Shown here: positions 57,273 through 64,000 of the stretch, piece after piece
How positions within the stretch are numbered: the first letter of the stretch is position 1
How the letters are laid out: each line of letters begins with the position of its first letter
The notes under the pieces: model-generated
What the model saw: only the letters and a program-made list of their open reading frames with translations
The model's database searches: none
What the model was told of the DNA's origin: nothing
Assembly: GCA_021613535.1 (NCBI GenBank)
Contig: CP075492.1
Coordinates: 3,410,001-3,474,000 of the forward strand
Source of the DNA: Adineta vaga
Lineage: Eukaryota; Rotifera
Length of the DNA: 64,000 nucleotides
Direction: 5' to 3'
Translations under genes and position numbers: made by a program

Positions 57273-59142
57273 TCTTTTTCGTCTGTCTCATTCATTCAGA
57301 TTCAATTCTATATATAGTCTGTGTGTTTTTTTTTCACGAACATTGTTTTGATTTTTCTATTTCTATGATTTATGTTAGTCAATGTCAACGAGAGAAAAAG
57401 AAAAAAAAGCTCAATAATGTTAGATAGATATTCAGACGATTATACAACAACATCATTGTTTGATTCTCTCGTTAAATATTGAGGGTGAGGAAATTTTGAA
57501 GGAGAGCCTAGTGTATGATATATCAAGTTCAAGAATTTCTGTAACCGACCTCGAACTAAGCCAATTGAATTTTCCTGAACTTGGCTCTAGATCTGTACTT
57601 CTCTTCTGGCAATCTAATATTCTAATCGAAACCTATGATAGACACTTCTATTTTTTCGTATTCGACAGGTAAACGATCTATGAGTAATGAATTTGACTCA
57701 TTGAAAACAAAGAAAATTTACTCTTCACTTGTCAAAGATAATCATTTCTTTCCAATAAAATCTATTATCTTATAGAAATCAATGTCAAATTTGCTTTCAT
57801 TTCAAAGTAGATAGATATCAGTGAGACGTATACGAAGAAAAATATTTTCACCTTTCCAAATTGACCTAATTGGTTTTTTATGGGTTCTACAAAAGATAGA
57901 GAGAACAAATATAAAGAAGATTTTTTGTCACGCGTTATGACAAAGAGATATTATTGTGTACACATTTCTGATCACTCATCATCAAAAGTATATTTGATTG
58001 GTATAATATATGACAGAAATCAGTTACCGTTAGAATCAGAGACAAAAGATAGTCGTGAGAAGAATTAGGGACAATTTTTCTTTCACGACCTTCAGGTATC
58101 TTCCTTGTGAGATCTGTAAGTTAACTCAAAAAAAGTAAACGTCTCAGACATCTTCCCTTTAGCTCTCTTAGAAAATACTTTTTTCTCTTAAAATCTATTT
58201 TCCCGTGTATTTTATGAGAAACCGCAGAATTAAGGAAGTACCTCTTAATTCTGTCAAGTGGATATGTTTTTCGTAGACCGGTAATAGCGTGATGAATAAA
58301 TCATTATAAAGAAAGAGATGCACTCGAAAATCGGTTTTAAAGTGTTGATATTCATAATGGGAGATAAAAATCTCGACTCTATAGAAGATTAATTCTTCAA
58401 TAGTCTGTACAATATTTAACATCAGAGAATCAGCTATACTCAATTCTCAAAATTGATCACGTTCGATGTCGTTTCATACAATCGAGAATAATTCGACATT
58501 CTTCTTTCACAATTAATATTGCGTTAGATGTATCTGTTCAAATCATCATACATTTTATTTGATTGTCAGTTATGCGACACGAATGTTGTTTTTTTTAAAC
58601 AAGAACGTCATCCTCAAGATACAACCACTACAGAAAATTTCTTCTATATAATTTTGATCTTGAAAATACACAAGCAGTAACTCTACCTTCAAAGAGAAAA
58701 ACATACATATTTCAGAATGTATGACTGAAGATAAAGTAAAAAGAACGTGAAGCAATTATTTCCAACATAGACCGTAATACAGGTCAAACTATTCGCTTCT
58801 TTTTTGTTTTCATATTCAAATGCGCAGTATCTCTTGAGGGTGTGGGTGTGAGCAATATAAACAAAGACCCTCAGTAATACCTACACAAACTCTTTCCTTA
58901 TTGTTTTAGCCTTTTGAATTCTTACTCTTAACTCTATCTCAAAGTCTAGATTATGCGTTCGGCAATTCTTATATGATCTTGGAATACAAGAAATTTTGAT
59001 GTATGAAGCATTAACAAAACGTTTTGACTCAGAAAACCGTGAGTAAAACCACTTGTGATATAGTGTCTATCAGAGTTGCCAACTCTCAGTTTCAAAATGT
59101 AGTTTGTAAAAGTCCAACATAAGTTGTCGTTTGTTCGTAATT
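57273..59142. other. Intergenic
   Basis: In this 1.9-kb AT-rich gap several short open frames exist (57460, 57880, 58195, 58570), but none looks like a protein. GT-rich family elements are a half-copy at about 57479 (TTGAGGGTGAGG) and a pair at 58831-58890. Confidence 0.45.
58831..58890. repeat. GAGGGTGTGGG-type intergenic inverted repeat
   Basis: CTCTTGAGGGTGTGGGTGTG is the cleanest copy of the left arm. The right arm is diverged (GACCCTCAGTAATACCTACACA). Confidence 0.6.
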
Positions 59143-60525
59143 ATGTTCGAGAAGAATTACATCATCGAGGTGAGTCAATTTATCTTTGAAATGGAAAAAG
59201 TATAGTTAGAAAGTTGCTAAGTGAAAACTTGTTATACAATAAGCAACACTTCAAACAACTTTTTTATCAAAAGTTAATATTAGTGTTGAATTTATGTACA
59301 GAGAATCGTTGTGATTCGATCATATAACATTGAAAATAATTGAATTAGCTATACAGACTCATTCCATTTGCTTCAAAAGTTCATTCGATAGTTCACTGCA
59401 ACTAATTACTTTTGCTCAGAAATGATTTCGACATTCAACTATGGCAGTTTATGTTTTCGCCTTTTTTTTCCAGAAAAAAGTTGATATTGAATCTAGTGAT
59501 CGAAAAGGAGGCAGAGGAGGATCCAGTTTCAATGATTTCAATTCTATCGGTGAATACGGAATAAGTACTCCTACGTTAATCATCATGCGATGTGGTCAGA
59601 AGGTGATTCAATAATATGTCGTGACCGCGAAACTAAGTTTCAGTTGGATAAAGATGAAAGGATTGTGTCGAGTGTTAGTGGTCGATCCGGTCAAAAAGTG
59701 GATGCCTTATAGTTTACAACTATAACAAAGGAAGAAAAAGTCCTTATTGTGGTGGTGAAGGTGGCTCTGAATTTACCGAAAAATATACAGGATATGTTTT
59801 ATCGTATATAAATGGTCGCTCTGAACAGAAAGTGGATCAAATAGAGTTCCAATGGATTCGCGAAGAAAACGAGATATATTCTAGCATCAGTTCAGTGTGA
59901 TCTGACACGCATACAAGAACTGAATCGTATACATTTACTTATAGTGTTTCCGAATCTTCAGCATGGACTCTGGGCACTTCTTTGACGGTAGGAAACGTGT
60001 GAGAAAAGCAATGAAAAGTTAATCTGTAGAACAAAAACCGTTTGAGTTATCTGTGACGAACTTCAGAAATAATTTATCATTTATTTCAAATTTTATAATA
60101 GATGAGTCAACTAGAATGGAACTTATAATTCATTGCTAGATAGTGTTGATTATATACTGCTGATAGGATTCCAAGTTTGGTGTTGAAACTTCTGTAACGG
60201 CGAAAATTCCTGAGATTTTGAAATTGGGAGTAAAAATGAGTGCATCTGTTACGACTAGTTTTAGCTGTGGTCAAATGAAAACTACTACCAAGGAACACTC
60301 ACACACAATAAGCACAACAGTACCAGTGAACTCGAAAATGTCTGCATCATTGCTGATTTTCGCCGACGAAATTGATATTCCATTTATGTGTCAACTGATA
60401 ATTGTATATGGGGATGGCACTAAGGTTTCAAAAACTGGTGACCGTGGAACATTTCAAAGGTTAAACGCATCAAGAGTTATTGCAGAATATGGCAAAGGAA
60501 CGAGTATTTCCAAACGTTGGCTTTA
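59143..60525 (+). pseudogene. Jacalin-lectin / aerolysin-like pore-forming protein gene, disrupted
   Basis: A short first exon may start at ATG 59143 with a GTGAGT donor at 59170, followed by an acceptor near 59473. The stretch 59500-59610 is jacalin-like (GGRGGSSFNDF) and stops at a TAA. A second jacalin-like stretch (59660-59870, motifs GRSGQKVD and CGGEGGSEF) has an in-frame TAG near 59708. Beyond a further break, 59900-59990 and 60166-60525 resemble the beta-rich pore-forming region of aerolysin/natterin-like proteins (Ser/Thr-rich alternating strands), with a likely intron between them (GTAGGAAA to TGATAG). Such proteins bind glycans through the lectin part and oligomerise on membranes in defence or predation. 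Here stops and frame changes separate the parts, so no complete product is expected unless splicing skips the damage. Confidence 0.6.
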
Positions 60526-61030
60526 AAAGATCCGATGCGAAATAATAAGAACCTATAGAGCCTAAATTTACGTTTTTTTATTAACATAACAATATCTTTG
60601 GAGTTTTTCGCTAGTTAATCAAACTAAAATTTTCCTGCTTTTCCTCTTTATTCGATGGTTCATGATCTTTTCATTTATCGTTATAAAAAAAAATTGCTAC
60701 AGAAAAAGTTGAACATTTCCATTCGACAAACCCAAAATGAAAGAAATTTTTCTTGTTCCACTATTTGTAATTTCAAAGATTGTGGAGAAACGCTACGTCC
60801 TCAACAACCTTGATGATAAGAAAAAAATCGACCGATATTTTTCTTCTGACGACAATAGAAACATTGTCAAACACGTCATTTTGCTTCAATTCATTTAGAA
60901 AAGATGAAATAACAATTTTTCTTTCTTTCTTTCGTTCTCTTTTTTCTATTATAAGTAAAATAAGAAACCCGTTCTCTTTTTTATTCATTGCGTGTTTGTT
61001 GCAGCCGTCGTTTTAAAAAACAAACAAGTG
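60526..61030. other. Intergenic
   Basis: This AT-rich gap of about 500 nt lies upstream of the ART-TPR gene. Pyrimidine-rich runs (CTTTCTTTCTTTCGTTCTCT near 60920) lie close to its start. No other feature is seen. Confidence 0.4.
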
Positions 61031-63058
61031 ATGAATATCATGGCATCGGAAACTTTTCATCTCGTTTGGCTCAATGAAAATGGAAATGATTCGAAAGCAA
61101 ATGCCCACATTGAAGAACAACTTCGAAAATGTAATAATGATTTGAAAATATTCAATAATGAGAACGATTGTGAACTCTATATTCAATCTGTATCTGACAA
61201 GCATCGAATTATTTGGATTATCAATGATCATCTTGGTCAAATAATGATACCACGTTTACATTCGTTAAAACAAATCTCATCGATTTATATTTATAATTCC
61301 AACGAAGAAGAAGAATGGACTAAAGATTATGCAAAGGTATAGAATCTTTGTAGATGAAAAATTGATTGTAATCTTATTGTGTTGTTGTAGGTTAAGAGTA
61401 TAAGTAATGATTTCAATGTTTTAATTGAAGAAATTAAAATGGAACATAATCGTCGTCGATCAAATCAAATTGAAGAACAACTTTTATTCAATATTTTCAA
61501 TGCAAGTTCAACAAATGAACAATCCACAACTGGTCTCAATGGAGAATTTGTTCATTCACAATTACTTCTCAATTGTTTATTTCGAATCAAATCCAATTCA
61601 ACTGATAGAGATGAATTAATATCATTGTCAAAAAAACAATATCACGATAATAAAAATGAATTATCTGTTATTGATGATTTCGAAACGAATTATTCATCTG
61701 ATCGAGCTTTATGGTGGTATACACGTGAATCATTTCTCTATCGACAATTAAACAAAGCTCTTCGAACACAAAATATTGATTTATTATTTCTTTTTCGTTT
61801 TTTCATTCGTGATATTCAAGATCAATTGAAAAAACATCAATATTCATCAACCATTTCTGTCTTTCGTGGTCAATTAATTTCCAATGGTGAATTAAATTTA
61901 TTAAAAAATTCCATTGGACAATTAATTTCAATGAATTCTTTTCTTTCCACAAGTACTGATCGTCGTTTAGCTTTATCATTTCTTTATTCTTCAACCGGAT
62001 CTGATAAGATGCAAAAAATTCTATTTGAAATCGATGCTGATCCTCAACTTGAAGGAATCAAACCATTTGCTAATATTACTTCACTCAGTTATTTTCCCGA
62101 TGAAGAAGAAGTACTCTTTATGTTAGGTTCAATCTTTCGTCTGGTTAATATTGAACAAAATGATCGTGGAATTTGGATTCTTCGATTAACATTATGTCAG
62201 AATGATGATCCCGATCTTCAAGCTGTTTTTGATTATATGAAAGATCAATATGGAAATGGTGAAACAACAACTCTTTCATTTGGAATGATTCTAGCACAAA
62301 TGGGAAAATATGATCAAGCAGAAAAATATTATCTTCGTGTTTTAAAAGATATCCCATCGGATCATGATGATCGAAGTGCATGTTATCATAATCTAGGAAA
62401 TTTATTTGATAATAAAGGTGATTATAATTCAAGTCTAAATTGGCATAATAAAGCTTTGAAAATGATGATTGAAAAATTTCAATCGAATGATTCAAGAATA
62501 GCAACGAGTTATAATAGTATAGCTGCTGTTCATACAAAACTGGCGAATTATGATCAAGCACTTGATTATTATCTCAAAGCATTAGATATTTGGCAGCGAG
62601 TCTTAGGCGCGCAACATCCGAATGTTGGTCAATGTTTAAGTAATATAGCTGGTGTTTATCAAATGTGTGGGAAAAGTTCGGAAGCATTAGAATATTTATT
62701 AAAAACTTTGTTTATTTATGAACGACATTTGCCTGCAAATCATCCTCAAGTTGGAGATTTATATAATAATCTTGGTGCCGTTTATTTAGGTCTTGATCAA
62801 TTAGATCTTGCTTTGGAAAATTTCAATAAATCGCTTAGTATTAAAGAAAAATGTCTACCTGCGCAACATCCGGATATTGCAATGACATTCGCTAATATTG
62901 GTCTTATTTATGAAAGTAAAAATGATTGGCCACAAGCAATTTTATATATGGAAAAAGCAGTTAATATTTATCGTCATGTACTCTTTCCTAATCATCCAAC
63001 TTTAATTAAAGTTCAACAACTTCTTGCACGCGTTTTGGAAAAATCTAAAAAGACATAA
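61031..63058 (+). CDS. ART-TPR protein, shorter form, two exons
   Basis: Exon 1 is 61031-61336 and exon 2 is 61391-63058. The intron is 54 nt (GTATAG to TTGTAG, phase 0), and the product is 657 aa. Exon 1 is almost exactly the N-terminal unknown domain (FHLVWLNENGNDSKANAHIE, then RIIWIINDHLGQIMIPRLHS). It reads like a response/sensor-type fold and has a counterpart in the 5411 protein. The ART core follows: Arg of FRGQ near 261, STS near 288, ExE in DEEEVLF near 340. TPR repeats fill about 395-650 (YYLKALDIWQRVLGAQHP, AVYLGLDQLDLALENF), kinesin-light-chain type. The predicted role is mono-ADP-ribosylation of targets brought in by the TPRs. The start could also be the ATG four codons on, at MASE. 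It has about six TPRs against a dozen in the longer paralogue. Confidence 0.85.
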
Positions 63059-63212
63059 TATGGAAGAAACCCATCTTGAAAGTTCATAAAAAAGATTGTT
63101 TGGATCTTGAGAGGGTGTGGGTGATCTGTTCCTATGTTAACCTCACTCATCCTAACCACTTTAATCTGTTGAATATCTTTCAAATATTTTATCCCTATAC
63201 ACATATGACAGA
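63059..63212. repeat. GAGGGTGTGGG-type intergenic inverted repeat after ART-TPR gene
   Basis: ATCTTGAGAGGGTGTGGGTG (from 63105) is followed by AACCTCACTCATCC about 15 nt later. It sits about 45 nt past the stop codon, so it may be in the 3' UTR. Confidence 0.55.
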
Positions 63213-63413
63213 CTATCTAACATATCTAGTTGTTGATGTTAATGAAGTTTCATCAGCAGTTGCTGGTTCTATATCGATAATGCAATCAACATGAGGGTGC
63301 TTCACCAATTTAGCTATCTCTTCAGTAATGTGTCGATGACCTAATGGTGTGAAGTGAATGTCATCATTCTTCCTAAACTCTCTCCGATTCTTCATAGAGT
63401 GAACCAGATTCAC
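63213..63413 (-). pseudogene. SGNH/PC-esterase-like hydrolase C-terminal remnant
   Basis: The 66-codon frame carries NDDIHFTPLGHRHITEEIA. This matches the block that supplies the catalytic Asp-x-x-His of SGNH hydrolases, closest by eye to the PCED1/FAM113 family. A TTTTGTCTAG acceptor-like site lies just upstream (about 63434), but no upstream catalytic Ser block (GDS) was found in the remaining sequence. Either the rest of the gene lies beyond long introns or this is a truncated copy. Confidence 0.45.
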
Positions 63414-64000
63414 GAAGGGTGTCGAGTAACATCCTAGACAAAACTCTGTAATATAATGATATCATAATTTTCATTCGACTATAATAAATTATTTATCTTT
63501 CAATTCCATTCTCGAGGGTGAGGATGTGAAAAACACTGTCAAGATAAGGATATAACCCTCGGCATGGCTTGATTGCCAGGGGATTACCAAAAATTGAATT
63601 CCGTAACACTAGATGCCTACAATTATTCTCTTGACTATAAATTATTCCTAAATAGAAATCTTAAACGCTCTTTTATCTATGGATGTTAGTATAAATATTG
63701 CCTTGAAAGCAGGAATCGATTGTTTTTCTTGTGTATAGTTTCTTTTATTCTTCGTATTTTCGGCACTGGTGACTCAATCATCGGTATGTGCTTTGCTTGC
63801 AACGAGATGAATTGTTAGTATTTTTTAGTGTCGTTTATAACTACCGTAAACACTTCAGCATCTGGAATGTACTTTTAATGTAACATTACCAAAACAATGG
63901 AAGAAAACGTTGTTGTCACGTTCTATTATTTTCTTTATAAAAAAGGACATTTCTATGTTGTATTCATATTTTGAAATTGTCTTCGTTTTAGCAACGACAC
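63414..64000. other. Intergenic at right edge
   Basis: It contains one GT-rich family element, 63511-63560 (CTCGAGGGTGAGGATGTG, then TATAACCCTCGGC). No gene is seen up to the window edge. Confidence 0.4.

Noticed and set aside
1-64000. CRISPR arrays, rRNA genes, integrase or transposase genes
   Set aside because: No regularly spaced repeats, rRNA-like conserved blocks or DDE/reverse-transcriptase frames were found.

Overview
The window looks like nuclear DNA of a bdelloid rotifer (Adineta/Rotaria type). It is AT-rich and compact, with genes on both strands, short GT-AG introns (about 48-215 nt) and many intronless genes. It carries families I associate with bdelloids: ADP-ribosyltransferase (ART)-TPR proteins, WWE-ART proteins, very large LDLa/EGF/7TM receptors, small 7TM receptors and F-box/LRR proteins. 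It also has several genes of bacterial or fungal look. The organism call rests on gene content, not on a database match.

Layout. 1-3148 (-): a multi-module two-TM membrane protein cut by the left edge. 5411-8362 (+): ART-TPR protein. 10813-12147 (-): AAA ATPase of bacterial type in three exons. 12640-15447 (-): decayed accessory genes (WWE-ART with frameshifts; GrpB-like plus SAM remnants). 16218-16916 (+): compact, probably myristoylated ART. 17244-21866 (+): LDLa/EGF/7TM receptor. 22220-23196 (+): dienelactone hydrolase, four exons. 23686-28182 (-): frameshifted receptor paralogue. 28508-30045 (-): two small secreted Cys-rich proteins. 30428-31078 (+): secreted 2H-phosphoesterase-like protein. 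31803-32711 (-): multipass membrane protein, with a truncated duplicate at 31139. 33361-37821 (+): complete three-module version of the first gene, one module per exon. 38160-38690 (+): arrestin remnant. 39188-40550 (+): LCLAT1/AGPAT-type acyltransferase, six exons. 40708-41505 (-): fungal-type methyltransferase. 43606-44511 (+): small 7TM receptor. 46582-48420 (-): PNPOx-like/ferredoxin-reductase-like fusion. 49119-53750 (+): third large receptor. 53844-54025: 64-bp-arm hairpin. 55050-57272 (-): F-box/LRR-like protein, four exons. 59143-60525 (+): broken jacalin/aerolysin-like gene. 61031-63058 (+): second ART-TPR protein. 63213-63413 (-): SGNH-hydrolase C-terminal remnant.

The most unusual things are: (1) a family of proteins made of tandem two-TM/large-ectodomain modules, three per chain in the complete gene and at least three in the partial one; (2) a recurring intergenic element, consensus close to CTTGAGGGTGTGGGTGTGAG with a complementary arm 20-50 nt away, in many gaps between genes and in none of the coding regions I read; (3) four ART genes of three architectures in 64 kb, one of them broken; (4) a 64-bp near-perfect inverted repeat. 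No tRNA, rRNA, CRISPR array or complete transposon was recognised. Exon boundaries were worked out by hand from splice consensus, reading phase and paralogue alignment. No search or splice predictor was run.
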